This document shows, in pieces, positions 26,501 through 34,996 of a stretch of 64,000 bases of DNA. The stretch is from contig JBMNUM010000005.1 in the NCBI GenBank assembly GCA_050946275.1, positions 1 to 64,000 of the forward strand. Reading direction: 5' to 3'. This DNA comes from JBMNUM01 sp050946275 (GTDB lineage: Bacteria > Actinomycetota > Coriobacteriia > Coriobacteriales > CADBOM01). Made by a program: the position numbers and the translations under genes. The notes beneath the pieces were generated by a model. It made no database searches. It was given only the letters and a program-made list of their open reading frames with translations, and had not been told where the DNA came from. Positions within the stretch are counted from its first letter, which is position 1. Every line of letters starts with the position of its first letter.

Positions 26501-27291
26501 GCCTGCTCGAGGCCGCGGCGCGCCATCACAAGGATCAGGAGATGGGCCAGTTCTCCATGTTCGACGCGCTTGGGGATGACGGCTCGGCCATTTTCGAGGA
26601 GGAGGTGCCGGCGCCCGACGGCATCGAGTGGGATCGCAACGTCAAGCTGGACTTCGAGAAGGAAGTCCTCGGCATGTACATCACCGACCATCCCCTGAGC
26701 CCGTATCAGAAGCACCTCGACGGCATCTCGGAGTTCAAGCTCAAGGACCTCTCCGGAACCACCGACGACGAGATGGATGGCATGAGCGGAGGCGTTCGCG
26801 TCCCGACGAACCGCGACATCACGCTTGCGGGCATGGTCGTCAACCTCCAGTACAAGGTGACGAAGAAGGGAGACCGCATGGCCGTGTTCTCGCTCGAGAG
26901 CATGGACGGCTCGGTCGATTGCGTCATGTTCCCGAACACGCTCAAGAGCATGGGGGAAAACCTCGCCGAGGAGGCGATCGTCAAGGTGCGCGGCAGGTTC
27001 GATCCGAGCGACCGCGGGTCGCAGGTGCTCGTCTCGAGCATCGAGCGCCTCGCGTTCGGCAAGCAGATGGACATCGAGCTCGACCGTGGTTGCGTCGACA
27101 CCGTTACCCTCGGCGAGATCAACCAGATCATCGGGAAGTATCCGGGAGCCGACAACGTCTCCATCACGCTCGTGGACGGCGGCGTCGTATGCCGCCGCAT
27201 CGACCTCGGCGTGCTCGTCGACACCGGCAACATCCTCATGCTCTCAACGCTCTCCTCGATACTGAACGGCAAGGGCAAGGTCGTGGTATAG
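23527..27291 (+). CDS. dnaE: DNA polymerase III subunit alpha
   Basis: 1254 residues of the replicative polymerase, DnaE type. The N-terminal PHP domain retains HLHNHCD, TDHGYMFG, and NDIHYL. The palm contains GPGRGSAAGAIVAYAMDI, PDIDMDFDDERR with the catalytic aspartates, and MDFLGLRTLTVI; helix-hairpin-helix, OB-fold (ITLAGMVVNLQYKVTKKGDR) and tail domains follow. An extra acidic-basic segment of about 50 residues interrupts the PHP domain near residues 65-115. The ATG at 23527 gives MAFVHLHNH; in-frame codons upstream have no homology. The 161 bases before it hold no gene. Confidence 0.97.
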   Translation: MAFVHLHNHCDSSILDAATRISELVGRAVELDMPAVALTDHGYMFGIPDFDLECRKYNNTPVLKQWKADVSAFERGEMPAEPEADDPDVHRTERPHEQWERDMAAWSRANDIADVRAAKPEPRIKPIFGCEAYFITDDTIEHGTKQRRYHLILLAKNHTGYVNLMKMMSKAANEMFYYRPRTTLDMLKEYSEGIICTSACVQGIIQQFILDRDLESAEKWALEYKAIFGDDFYIEIQEHGNSFRNDFTDRTLDEALVELARKLDIKVIATNDIHYLLREDAPTQDIVSCIGTASLLSDVDRKRMDQDGRGGGEYYFKTEEEMRELFSWCPEACDNTLEIAAKCNYELDWSHMYLPKFPMLDEGETSEERFRKECEEGLARRYGEDWRNVVIAGINVAERFEYEYKVICEKGFADYFLIVQEYVRWAKQNGIGVGPGRGSAAGAIVAYAMDITTFDPLENGLLFERFLSPERSEMPDIDMDFDDERRLEVIQHVRELYGSDHVCHVITYSTIKAKQAINDAARVEGFPVYMAQKLSKMISSAPDTRLDWALHKNEKHPDHYSPDFVDAYKDDADARKIIDAALSIEGLTRGEGVHACAVLITPTPVTDHVPTKIDTKGGVEITQYEGHSVADMGLLKMDFLGLRTLTVISKARENIKRRHGVEIDVDAIPFDDPAIYKLMARGHTAGVFQIESGGMTATIKGMRPREYKHVVALIALYRPGPLGAGMVDDYNKRMNGKASVAYYDDRLKDILEETYGTIVYQEQVMQISMKMSGFSAGESDSRIRKPVAKKKIKLLTDTVFNWEDGAEETTYDHWMNGAERNGYKREIAQKIWDDVLEFASYAFNKSHSAGYAILVMQTAWLKAHYPKEYMAAVLTSYMGKTEKIVHYVGACIDEGIKILQPDINESGKDFTATDEGIRFGFAGIKGVGESVGDAILAEREANGPFANLHDFVSRIDTGKANKRVVQALIKSGAFDSTGYTRQQLILFLERDGLLEAAARHHKDQEMGQFSMFDALGDDGSAIFEEEVPAPDGIEWDRNVKLDFEKEVLGMYITDHPLSPYQKHLDGISEFKLKDLSGTTDDEMDGMSGGVRVPTNRDITLAGMVVNLQYKVTKKGDRMAVFSLESMDGSVDCVMFPNTLKSMGENLAEEAIVKVRGRFDPSDRGSQVLVSSIERLAFGKQMDIELDRGCVDTVTLGEINQIIGKYPGADNVSITLVDGGVVCRRIDLGVLVDTGNILMLSTLSSILNGKGKVVV

Positions 27292-27439
27292 CGTCCCAAG
27301 TGCTTCTCATCGAACGCCCTGGAACCGCCTGTCATCGCGATTCCTGCCGGACGCGTACGTGTGCATCCTGCCGGGTGCATGGGATATTCATCGCCCGCTT
27401 ATGGCACAATTGATAGGCGCCGCTCGGAGGAGATTTCAT

Positions 27440-27467
27440 TACTTTACTACTCTAGTGTGCTAAAGTA
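27440..27467. promoter_or_regulatory. Imperfect palindrome before the his operon, candidate TrpR-family operator
   Basis: TACTTTA (27440-27446) and TAAAGTA (27461-27467) bound a 28-bp imperfect palindrome. Inside it CTAG (27452-27455) and CTAA (27460-27463) are four bases apart, the same geometry as the two CTAG half-sites of the E. coli trp operator. It ends 30 bases before the hisZ start. The regulator gene at 22521 is the obvious candidate partner. Confidence 0.5.
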
Positions 27468-27497
27468 CTCCGGGTACCGGTGATTGAAAGGAGCATT

Positions 27498-28592
27498 ATG
27501 TTGCCTATAACCCCGAGGGGGTTCAAGGACGTGCTTCCCAAGGAGGCCCGCATCCGCGAGGAGCTGGGCAAGCGCGTCATGGGAGTCATGGACCTCTGGG
27601 GCTACGACCCCATCGAGACCCCGTCGCTCGAGGTGCTCGACGTTCTCGAGCAGGGGAGCACCCTCGACTCGTCGACGTTCAAGCTCTTCGATGGCGACAA
27701 CAACCTGCTTGTCATGCGTCCCGACGTGACGCTGCCCATCGCGCGCATGGTCGCATCGAGGCTTGCATCTTCGGGCTCCACGACGCAGCGGTTCCGCTAC
27801 AACCTTCCGGTCTTCCGGGAGAACGAGCCCTCCAAGGGACAGTCGCGCGAGTTCACGCAGCTCGGCATCGAGCAGATCGGCGTGACCGGCCCCGCCTTCG
27901 ACGCGGAGACCATCGTCGTGTTCGTCGAGTGCCTGCGCTCCGCGGGGCTGGGCGACTTCACGATCGAGTTCTGCAACGTCGAGGTGCTCGAGAGCCTGCT
28001 CGCCTCGTGCGAGGCCGACGCGAGCTTCGTCCAGGAGGTCAAGGAGGCCTATCACGCATCTAACCAGGTGCGACTCGACGCCATCCTCGATGCATCCGGG
28101 ATCGATGACGAGCTGCGCGCCATGCTGCGCGGCCTGATCCGCATCCACGGCGGGCGCGAGGCCATCGCCTCCTGCCGCGAACTGCTCGGCGGGCGCGTCC
28201 GCGGGGAGGTGTTCGACGAGCTCGAGGCGACGTGGGACATCGTCGAGTCGTGCGGCTACGCCGATTTCGTCGGCATCGACTTCTCGCTGCTCGGTTCCTT
28301 CGACTACTACACCGGCCTCATCATGGAGGCGTTCGCGCCGGGATTCGGCAAGCCGATCGGCTCGGGCGGCCGTTACGACGGCCTGCTGCAGGTCTTCGGC
28401 GCCGAGGCTCCCGCCGCTGGTTTCGCGTTCTCGCTCGAGCGCCTCATGCACGCTCTGGCCAAGCAGGGGTCGCTCGACGCCCCCGAGCGCGCGACGGAGG
28501 TCATCGGGTCTTGCGATGCCGACGCGTTCGCGCAGGCGATGGAGCTGCACGCCCAGGGTCGTGCGGCCAGGATCGGAGGTGGGTGCCAATGA
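27498..28592 (+). CDS. hisZ: ATP phosphoribosyltransferase regulatory subunit
   Basis: 364 residues, a histidyl-tRNA-synthetase-like protein without tRNA-charging function; it forms a hetero-octamer with short HisG and provides activation and feedback control. Class II synthetase traces remain (RPDVTLPIARMVASRL, FRYNLPVFRENEPSKGQSRE, FDYYTGLIMEAF). The anticodon-binding domain is absent, which separates it from HisS. ATG 27498 follows GAAAGGAGCATT; an upstream GTG is less likely. Overlaps hisG by four bases. Confidence 0.93.
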   Translation: MLPITPRGFKDVLPKEARIREELGKRVMGVMDLWGYDPIETPSLEVLDVLEQGSTLDSSTFKLFDGDNNLLVMRPDVTLPIARMVASRLASSGSTTQRFRYNLPVFRENEPSKGQSREFTQLGIEQIGVTGPAFDAETIVVFVECLRSAGLGDFTIEFCNVEVLESLLASCEADASFVQEVKEAYHASNQVRLDAILDASGIDDELRAMLRGLIRIHGGREAIASCRELLGGRVRGEVFDELEATWDIVESCGYADFVGIDFSLLGSFDYYTGLIMEAFAPGFGKPIGSGGRYDGLLQVFGAEAPAAGFAFSLERLMHALAKQGSLDAPERATEVIGSCDADAFAQAMELHAQGRAARIGGGCQ

Positions 28593-29245
28593 CGGGGCAG
28601 GCAACCGGTAGGAGACCGCTGCGCATAGGCGTGCCCAAGGGATCTCTGTTCAAGGATAGCCTGAGGCTTCTCGCGGCGGCGGGCGTTCCCGTCTCTTGCC
28701 TCGAGGACCCGGGTCGTCAGCTCATCTTCCGCGAGGGCGACTTCGAGTTCGTCATCCTGCGTCCCACGGACGTCCCGACGTTCGTGGCGCTCGGCGCAGC
28801 CGATTGCGCCATCTGCGGCGAGGATTCGATCATCGAGGCGGGCATGGATGTCGTCGAGCTTGTCGACCTGAAGTTCGGCGGCTGCCGCTTCGTCGTGGCC
28901 GAGCCCTCGGACGAGGTCGAGAGCGTCGATGACTCGTATGCGAGCCTCGGCGTCATGAAGGTCGCCACGAAGTACCCCAACATCACGCGCGCCTACTACG
29001 ACTCGATCGGCACGCAGGTCGAGATCGTCAAGCTCCATGGCAACATCGAGCTCGCGCCGTTGTGCCAGTTGGCCGACCGAATCGTAGATATCACGGCCAC
29101 GGGCACCACTTTGCGCGAGAACAACCTTAGGATAGTCGATGACGTCATGGAGTCGACGGCCCGCTTCATCGCGAACTCCGCCGCCGTCCGCGTGGACGAG
29201 CGTGTGCGCGAGGTCGCGGAGGCATTGGCCGAGTCCGTTGAATAG
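28589..29245 (+). CDS. hisG: ATP phosphoribosyltransferase catalytic subunit (short form)
   Basis: 218 residues, the short HisG that needs HisZ; it condenses ATP and PRPP in the first step of histidine synthesis. LRIGVPKGSLFKDS, the ELVDLKFGGCRFVVAE-type hinge and the PRPP loop DITATGTTLRENNL are present. ATG 28589 overlaps the hisZ stop (ATGA), with GGAGGTGGG upstream. Confidence 0.95.
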   Translation: MTGQATGRRPLRIGVPKGSLFKDSLRLLAAAGVPVSCLEDPGRQLIFREGDFEFVILRPTDVPTFVALGAADCAICGEDSIIEAGMDVVELVDLKFGGCRFVVAEPSDEVESVDDSYASLGVMKVATKYPNITRAYYDSIGTQVEIVKLHGNIELAPLCQLADRIVDITATGTTLRENNLRIVDDVMESTARFIANSAAVRVDERVREVAEALAESVE

Positions 29246-29313
29246 CTCGACGAATTTGCAGGAGAACTCGCCGCTAGGGTGGGATAAGGCTTTCTGAAAA
29301 GGGAGACGAGAGA

Positions 29314-30678
29314 ATGATTCAGATTATCAGGCTGGAAGACGACGAGGAGCTCGACCTCGAATCCATGGAGCGTTCCGGCGTCATCGCCGAGGACATCATG
29401 GAGTCGGCGCGCGCGATCGTCGCGGACGTCAAGGCCCGCGGGGACGAGGCCCTCACCGAGTACACCGCCCGCTTCGACCAGGCGGCCGTGGCCGACTTCA
29501 GGGTCGGCGACGATGCCCTCGAGGCCGCCGTCGAGCAGATCGAGCCGGCTGTCGCGGAGGCGCTCGACGCCGCATGCGAGTCCATCGCCTCGTTCCACGA
29601 AAACGATGTTCCGTCCTCGACGTTCAAGATGACCGATGACGGCTCGATGGTCGGCTACAAGGTCTCGCCGATCGCGAGCGTCGGCCTCTATATCCCCGGA
29701 GGACGGGCGAGCTATCCGTCGACCGTGCTCATGAACGCCGTGCCCGCCAAGATCGCGGGCGTGGAGCGCATCGTCATGGTGACGCCGCCCAACCCGGACG
29801 GCAGCATCGACCCGTCGCTGCTCTATGCGGCCTACATCGCAGGCGTCGACGAGGTGTATTGCGTCGGCGGTGCCCAGGCGATCGCCGCGTTGGCCTACGG
29901 TACCAAGACCATCGCCCCGGTCGACAAGATCGTCGGGCCGGGCAACGTGTTCGTCGCAGCCGCCAAGGAGATCGTCTCCGGCGCTGTGGGAACCGACCTG
30001 CAGGCCGGTCCCTCCGAGGTCCTCATCCTCGCCGATGACACGGCGGAGCCCGCCCTCATCGCAGCCGATATGATTGCGCAGGCGGAGCACGATCCGCGCG
30101 CCTGCTGCTATCTCGTCTGCGTCGGCGGCGAGATCATCGAGGATGTCGTGGACGAGCTCGAGAAGCAGACCGCCGAGGCCCCGCGCCGCGAGATCATCGA
30201 GGCGGCTCTGGACGAGAACGGTCTGATCGTGGAGTGCTCGAGCTTCGACAATGCGCTGCGCACGGTTAACGCCATCGCCCCGGAGCATCTCGAGATCCAG
30301 GCCGACCAGCCCATGGAGCTCGTCGGGTACATCCGAAATGCCGGCGCCATCTTCGTGGGACCCTGGTCTCCGGTTGCCATCGGCGATTACATCGCCGGGC
30401 CGAGCCACACGCTGCCCACGTCGGGCACGGCTCGCTTCTCGAGCCCGCTGTCCACCTGGGATTTCATCAAGCGCTCGTCGGTCATCTCGTACTCCTATGC
30501 CGCGCTCCTGCGCGACTACGAGGCGGTTACCGAGATCGCCGAGTCCGAGGGCTTCGCCGCCCACGCGCAGTCGCTGCGCGCCCGCATCGACCTGGTCGAG
30601 GGCGAGCTCGCCGCGCTCGCGGAGGTTGAGTTCGAGGACGAGGATGAAGAGCCCGAGGAAGAGGACGGCGCCGAGTAA
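29314..30678 (+). CDS. hisD: Histidinol dehydrogenase
   Basis: 454 residues of the zinc enzyme that oxidises histidinol to histidine in two NAD-dependent steps. GLYIPGGRASYPSTVLMNAVPA, DKIVGPGNVFVAAAKEIV, ADQPMELVGYIRNAGAIFVG and the GPSHTLPTSGTARFSSPLS segment match the family. The last 20 or so residues are almost all Asp/Glu, an extension not required for catalysis. ATG 29314 follows AAAAGGGAGACGAGAGA. Stop and hisC start overlap by one base. Confidence 0.96.
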   Translation: MIQIIRLEDDEELDLESMERSGVIAEDIMESARAIVADVKARGDEALTEYTARFDQAAVADFRVGDDALEAAVEQIEPAVAEALDAACESIASFHENDVPSSTFKMTDDGSMVGYKVSPIASVGLYIPGGRASYPSTVLMNAVPAKIAGVERIVMVTPPNPDGSIDPSLLYAAYIAGVDEVYCVGGAQAIAALAYGTKTIAPVDKIVGPGNVFVAAAKEIVSGAVGTDLQAGPSEVLILADDTAEPALIAADMIAQAEHDPRACCYLVCVGGEIIEDVVDELEKQTAEAPRREIIEAALDENGLIVECSSFDNALRTVNAIAPEHLEIQADQPMELVGYIRNAGAIFVGPWSPVAIGDYIAGPSHTLPTSGTARFSSPLSTWDFIKRSSVISYSYAALLRDYEAVTEIAESEGFAAHAQSLRARIDLVEGELAALAEVEFEDEDEEPEEEDGAE

Positions 30679-31793
30679 TGAGGGATGCCGCTCGCATAGC
30701 GGGCTTCGAGCCCTACGACCCGAAGTGGGTCGACGCGGATGTGAAGCTCGCCGCCAACGAGAGTCCCTACGACACGCCCCTGGCCGTGCGCGAGGCCGTT
30801 GCCAAGGCGATCCTGTCGGGGAGCTGGAACCGTTACCCCGACCCCATGGCCAACGAGCTGCGCGAGGCCATCGCCGCGCATCCCGAGCTCCTGCTCCCGA
30901 CCCTCGGCGACCCCTCGTCCGTGCTCGGATCGACCAGCATCGACCCGAAGAACATCATCGTCGGCAACGGGGGAGACGAGATCCTCTTCAACGCGTTCCT
31001 CGCGTTCGGTGGCCCCGGGGCAAAGGCCCTCTCGGTACCCCCGACGTTCTCCGTGTACGAGCTCGACGCGAAGCTGACCGACACGGGATTCGTCGAGGTT
31101 CCCCGACTCGACGGCTACGCGATCGACGAGTACCGCGTCCTCGAGACGATCGCATCCGACAAAGATATCAATCTGGTGCTCATCACCAGTCCCAACAATC
31201 CGACCGGAGACCTCGCCGGCAGGGCGTTCATCGAGCGCCTGCTTGCGAGCACCGATGCCCTCGTCATCCTCGACGAGGCCTATGCCGAGTTCTCGGAGAC
31301 GACGGCGCTGCCGCTGCTCGATCGCTACGAGAACCTTTGCATCCTGCGCACGTTCTCGAAGGCGTACACGCTTGCGGGCGCGCGCCTCGGCTACGCGATC
31401 TCGTCCCGCCATGTGATCGACCGGCTGTCGATGGTGCGTCAGCCCTATTCGGTGGATGTGACGGCGCAGCGCATCGGCATCGCCGTGTGCGACAACATCG
31501 ACCGCTTCCGCCCGCTCATCCGCCAGATCATCCGCGATCGCGGTGAGCTGTTCATGAAGCTTCAATCCATCGCGGGCGTCGAGGCGCATCCGAGCAGCGC
31601 CAACTTCATCTTGACGCACGTCCTCAACGCCCCGACCGTATGGGAGGGGATGGCCAACGACGACAAGGTCCTGGTGCGCAATCTCTGCAGCCAGGCCGGC
31701 CTCGAGGACTGTCTCCGTATAACCGTGGGCACGCGCGGGGAGAACGACATCGTTCTCGATGCGCTGGCCCGAAACATCATGAAAGGGTTCTAG
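30678..31793 (+). CDS. hisC: Histidinol-phosphate aminotransferase
   Basis: 371 residues of a fold-type I PLP aminotransferase. ANESPYDTPLAV (substrate entry), the GNGGDEIL motif, SPNNPTG, ILDEAYAEF and the PLP lysine in RTFSKAYTLAGARLGY are intact. Coupled to hisD through overlapping TAATG. Confidence 0.95.
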   Translation: MRDAARIAGFEPYDPKWVDADVKLAANESPYDTPLAVREAVAKAILSGSWNRYPDPMANELREAIAAHPELLLPTLGDPSSVLGSTSIDPKNIIVGNGGDEILFNAFLAFGGPGAKALSVPPTFSVYELDAKLTDTGFVEVPRLDGYAIDEYRVLETIASDKDINLVLITSPNNPTGDLAGRAFIERLLASTDALVILDEAYAEFSETTALPLLDRYENLCILRTFSKAYTLAGARLGYAISSRHVIDRLSMVRQPYSVDVTAQRIGIAVCDNIDRFRPLIRQIIRDRGELFMKLQSIAGVEAHPSSANFILTHVLNAPTVWEGMANDDKVLVRNLCSQAGLEDCLRITVGTRGENDIVLDALARNIMKGF

Positions 31794-31796
31794 GTC

Positions 31797-32384
31797 ATGA
31801 GATCCGCGCAAATCGAGAGATCCACCAAGGAGACATCCGTTCAGATCGCGCTGACGCTCGAGGGTTCGGGCATGGCGTCTTCGAAAACGGGTGTTCCGGC
31901 GTTCGACCACATCCTCGAGGCGTTCGGCAGGCACGGTCTGTTCGACATGGATGTGAGGACCGAGGGCGATCTCGAGATCGATGCGCATCACACCGTTGAG
32001 GACACGGGTATCGCGCTCGGCCAGGCCTTCGACCGCTGCCTCGGCGACCGCAGGGGCATCCGCCGCTTCGGCGACTGCATCATGCCCATGGACGAGGCCC
32101 TCATCATGGCGGCGGTCGATATCTCAGGCCGCGGCCAGCTGCATTGGGACGTGCAGGTGCCCATCGAGTTCATAGGGAACTTCGACACGTCGCTCGTCAA
32201 GGAGTTCCTCATCGCGCTGGCGACGAACGCCGGCATCACGCTGCACGTGCGCTCGCTCGCCGGGGAGAACACCCACCACATCATCGAGGCGGCCCTGAAG
32301 GCCGTCGGCCGCGCGTTGAGCCAGGCCGTCGAGATCGACCCGCGCCGCGCTGGGAGCATGCCGTCGACCAAGGGCGTGATCTAG
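31797..32384 (+). CDS. hisB: Imidazoleglycerol-phosphate dehydratase
   Basis: 195 residues, a monofunctional IGPD without the HAD phosphatase domain found in enterobacteria. The two metal-binding motifs DAHHTVEDTGIALGQ and GENTHHIIEAALKAVGRAL, and FDHILEAFGRHGLFD, are present. Three bases separate it from hisC and one base from hisH. Confidence 0.96.
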   Translation: MRSAQIERSTKETSVQIALTLEGSGMASSKTGVPAFDHILEAFGRHGLFDMDVRTEGDLEIDAHHTVEDTGIALGQAFDRCLGDRRGIRRFGDCIMPMDEALIMAAVDISGRGQLHWDVQVPIEFIGNFDTSLVKEFLIALATNAGITLHVRSLAGENTHHIIEAALKAVGRALSQAVEIDPRRAGSMPSTKGVI

Positions 32385-32385
32385 G

Positions 32386-33021
32386 ATGCGCATCGCCATC
32401 GTCGATTATTGCAAGGGCAATCTGCGCAGCGTTCAGAAGGAGCTCGAGATGCTGGGGGTCGAGGCCCCCATCGTCGTCGATCCCGACGGGATCCACTCCG
32501 CCGACGCCATCGTGCTGCCCGGTGTGGGCGCCTTCGCCGATGCCGCGGCGAGCATGGCCGAACTCGGCCAGGACGAGGCCCTGCGAGAGGCATTACGCGA
32601 GGAGAAGCCGTTCCTCGGCATCTGCCTCGGGCTCCATCTGATGTTCGAGAGCGGCGAGGAGGGCGGATCCGATCTCCCGGGCCTGGGCTACCTCCCCGGC
32701 ATATGCGATAGGCTTCCCGCCGAGGATGCCGAGGGCAACCGATACAAGATCCCCCATGTGGGATGGAACACCGTCGACTACGTGCGCGAGTGTCCGCTGT
32801 TCGACGGCATCCCAGACGGGACCTATTTCTACTTCACGCATTCCTATCGCTGCGTTCCGGCCGACGAGGCCGATATCGTGGCGATGACGACTCATGCGAC
32901 GCCGTTTTGCTCGGTCGTTGGCCGCGGCAACGCCTTCGGCGTCCAGTTCCATCCGGAGAAGTCCTCGCGGCGCGGCATGACCGTGCTGGAGAACTTCGTC
33001 AAGATCGCGATGAGGGGTTGA
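32386..33021 (+). CDS. hisH: Imidazole glycerol phosphate synthase, glutamine amidotransferase subunit
   Basis: 211 residues of a class I glutaminase that feeds ammonia to HisF. The nucleophile is Cys80 in FLGICLGLHLMF; the His-Glu pair is in FGVQFHPEKSS. HVGWNTVDY and the oxyanion-strand region PGVGAF are conserved. Six bases precede hisA. Confidence 0.96.
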   Translation: MRIAIVDYCKGNLRSVQKELEMLGVEAPIVVDPDGIHSADAIVLPGVGAFADAAASMAELGQDEALREALREEKPFLGICLGLHLMFESGEEGGSDLPGLGYLPGICDRLPAEDAEGNRYKIPHVGWNTVDYVRECPLFDGIPDGTYFYFTHSYRCVPADEADIVAMTTHATPFCSVVGRGNAFGVQFHPEKSSRRGMTVLENFVKIAMRG

Positions 33022-33027
33022 TCTCCC

Positions 33028-33765
33028 ATGCTGTTCTTTCCCGCCATCGACATCCTCGATGGTCAGGCCGTGCGCCTCGCGCAGGGCTCGTATGACGCCG
33101 TCACGCGCTATAATCCCGATCCGGTCGCGCAGGCCGTCGAGTTCGAGCGGCTCGGCGCGAGCTGGATCCATGTCGTCGATCTCGACGGCGCCCGCACGGG
33201 AGTGACCGAGAACGACGAGGTCATCAGGCGCATCCTCGCCGAGACCTCTCTCGGTATCGAGGTGGGCGGGGGTATCCGCTCGCTCGATGTCATCGAGCGC
33301 TATGTGTCGGCAGGCGCATCCCGTCTCGTCCTCGGCACCAAGCTCGCCACCGACCCGGCTTTCGTCGCAGAGGCCGTCGAGGCGTTCGGCGACTACCTCG
33401 TCGCCGGAATCGACGCGCGCGATGGGAGCGTTGCCATCGCCGGCTGGGAGGACGACTCCCGCGTCGACGCGCGCGAGCTCGTCGGGCGTCTGGGCGACAT
33501 GGGGCTTCACCACCTCGTCTTCACCGACATCTCCAATGACGGCATGCAGACGGGCATCGACGTCGACCTGTACGTCGAGCTCGCCGGTATCGCCGGTTTC
33601 CCCGTCGTTGCCTCCGGCGGCGTCTCGTCGATCGACGACATCCGCGCGCTCGCCGCAGCGGGGGATGCAATCGAGGGCGTTATCGCTGGCCGCGCCGTGT
33701 ACGAGGGAACCCTCGACGTGACGGGGGCGATCGCCGTGTGCGCGGAGGGAGCCGCCTCATGCTGA
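33028..33765 (+). CDS. hisA: Phosphoribosyl-formimino-AICAR ribotide isomerase
   Basis: 245 residues, a (beta/alpha)8 barrel. PAIDILDGQAVRLAQGSYD carries the catalytic Asp, and the second catalytic Asp lies in VFTDISNDGMQTGID. Phosphate-binding loops GGGIRS and ASGGVSS are in place. In some actinobacteria hisA is replaced by priA; the order and the separate leucine genes do not tell which substrate range applies here, but no trpF was seen. Overlaps hisF by seven bases. Confidence 0.94.
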   Translation: MLFFPAIDILDGQAVRLAQGSYDAVTRYNPDPVAQAVEFERLGASWIHVVDLDGARTGVTENDEVIRRILAETSLGIEVGGGIRSLDVIERYVSAGASRLVLGTKLATDPAFVAEAVEAFGDYLVAGIDARDGSVAIAGWEDDSRVDARELVGRLGDMGLHHLVFTDISNDGMQTGIDVDLYVELAGIAGFPVVASGGVSSIDDIRALAAAGDAIEGVIAGRAVYEGTLDVTGAIAVCAEGAASC

Positions 33766-34532
33766 CGAAGCGCATCATACCCTGCCTCGACGTCAAGGAC
33801 GGGCGCGTGGTCAAGGGCGTCAATTTCGTGAACCTCCGCGACGCGGGGGACCCCGTCGAGCTCGCCGCGGCTTATGACGCGCAAGGTGCCGACGAGGTCG
33901 TGTTCCTCGACATCAACGCCTCGCACGAGGGGCGCAAGACAACGATAGACATGGCCTCGCGTGCGAGCGAGGAGCTGCATATCCCGTTCACTGTGGGTGG
34001 CGGGTTCAACGACATCGCGGGAATCCGCACGATGATCGCCGCAGGAGCCGACAAGGTCTCGGTGAACTCCGGCGCCGTCAAGGACCCCTCGCTCATCACG
34101 CGCGCCGCCGACGCGTTCGGATCGCAGGCCATCATCTGCGCCATCGATGCCAAGGCCGTCGAGCGGGATGGAAAGCGATCCTGGAACGTTTTCATCCACG
34201 GGGGACGCATCGACACGGGCATGGATGCGATCGAGTGGGCCGTGCGGGCCGCCGAGCTCGGAGCGGGAGAGATCCTGCTCACATCGATGGACCGCGACGG
34301 ATCGAAGCTTGGCTTCGACGTCGAGCTGACAAGGCGCATCTCCGAATCGATCGACATCCCCGTCATCGCCTCGGGAGGCGTCGGCAAGATCGAGCATTTC
34401 GCCGAGGGGGTGCTCGAGGGCAAGGCCGACGCCCTGCTCGCCGCGAGCGTTTTCCATTTCGGGGAGCTCACGATTCGCGAGGTCAAGGAGCACATGGCCG
34501 CCCAGGGCATCCCGGTGCGTTGCGATTGGTAA
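33759..34532 (+). CDS. hisF: Imidazole glycerol phosphate synthase, cyclase subunit
   Basis: 257 residues, barrel partner of HisH. MLTKRIIPCLDVKDGRVVKG is the standard start with the catalytic Asp; the second Asp lies in LLTSMDRDGSKLGFD. ATG 33759 is within the end of hisA, with CGGAGGGAG upstream. Confidence 0.96.
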   Translation: MLTKRIIPCLDVKDGRVVKGVNFVNLRDAGDPVELAAAYDAQGADEVVFLDINASHEGRKTTIDMASRASEELHIPFTVGGGFNDIAGIRTMIAAGADKVSVNSGAVKDPSLITRAADAFGSQAIICAIDAKAVERDGKRSWNVFIHGGRIDTGMDAIEWAVRAAELGAGEILLTSMDRDGSKLGFDVELTRRISESIDIPVIASGGVGKIEHFAEGVLEGKADALLAASVFHFGELTIREVKEHMAAQGIPVRCDW

Positions 34533-34594
34533 ATATCACGAGGATGAGACGGTTCTGGTTCGCCTAGATTCGACTCATCGCGTTGGAGGTCGAG

Positions 34595-34960
34595 ATGGAA
34601 TCCGTCGATATCGATAGCCTGACGTTCAACGAGGCCGGGCTCATCCCCGCAGTCGTGCAGGATGCCACGAGCCGGGACGTCCTCATGGTCGCTTGGATGA
34701 ACCGCGAGTCCATCCGCCTCACGCTCGAGACCGGGCAGACCTGGTTCTGGTCGCGTTCGCGCGGCGAGCTTTGGAACAAGGGCGCGACGAGCGGCAACAC
34801 GCAGGATGTGCGATCCGTTCTCGTGGATTGCGATGCCGACTGCCTGCTCGTGCTCGTCGACCCGGCGGGACCCGCCTGCCACACGGGCGCGACATCTTGT
34901 TTTTACCGTGCGCTGGGCGATAATGGGCAAGGAGCGCTTTCCGCCGAGCATGCGGAGTAG
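34595..34960 (+). CDS. hisI: Phosphoribosyl-AMP cyclohydrolase
   Basis: 121 residues. The metal site DCDADCLLVLV and the downstream Cys in GATSCFYR are the expected zinc and magnesium ligands; WSRSRGELWNKGATSGN is the family core. ATG 34595 is chosen because GGAGG lies five bases upstream; a TTG at 34583 overlaps that site. Separate from hisE, unlike the fused HisIE of enterobacteria. Confidence 0.94.
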   Translation: MESVDIDSLTFNEAGLIPAVVQDATSRDVLMVAWMNRESIRLTLETGQTWFWSRSRGELWNKGATSGNTQDVRSVLVDCDADCLLVLVDPAGPACHTGATSCFYRALGDNGQGALSAEHAE

Positions 34961-34996
34961 CTCCCTTCAAGACCAACCATCCGGATAGAAGGCTCG

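Noticed and set aside
23560..26715. 1051-codon minus-strand frame opposite dnaE
   Set aside because: Same antisense composition; the plus strand is clearly DNA polymerase III alpha.
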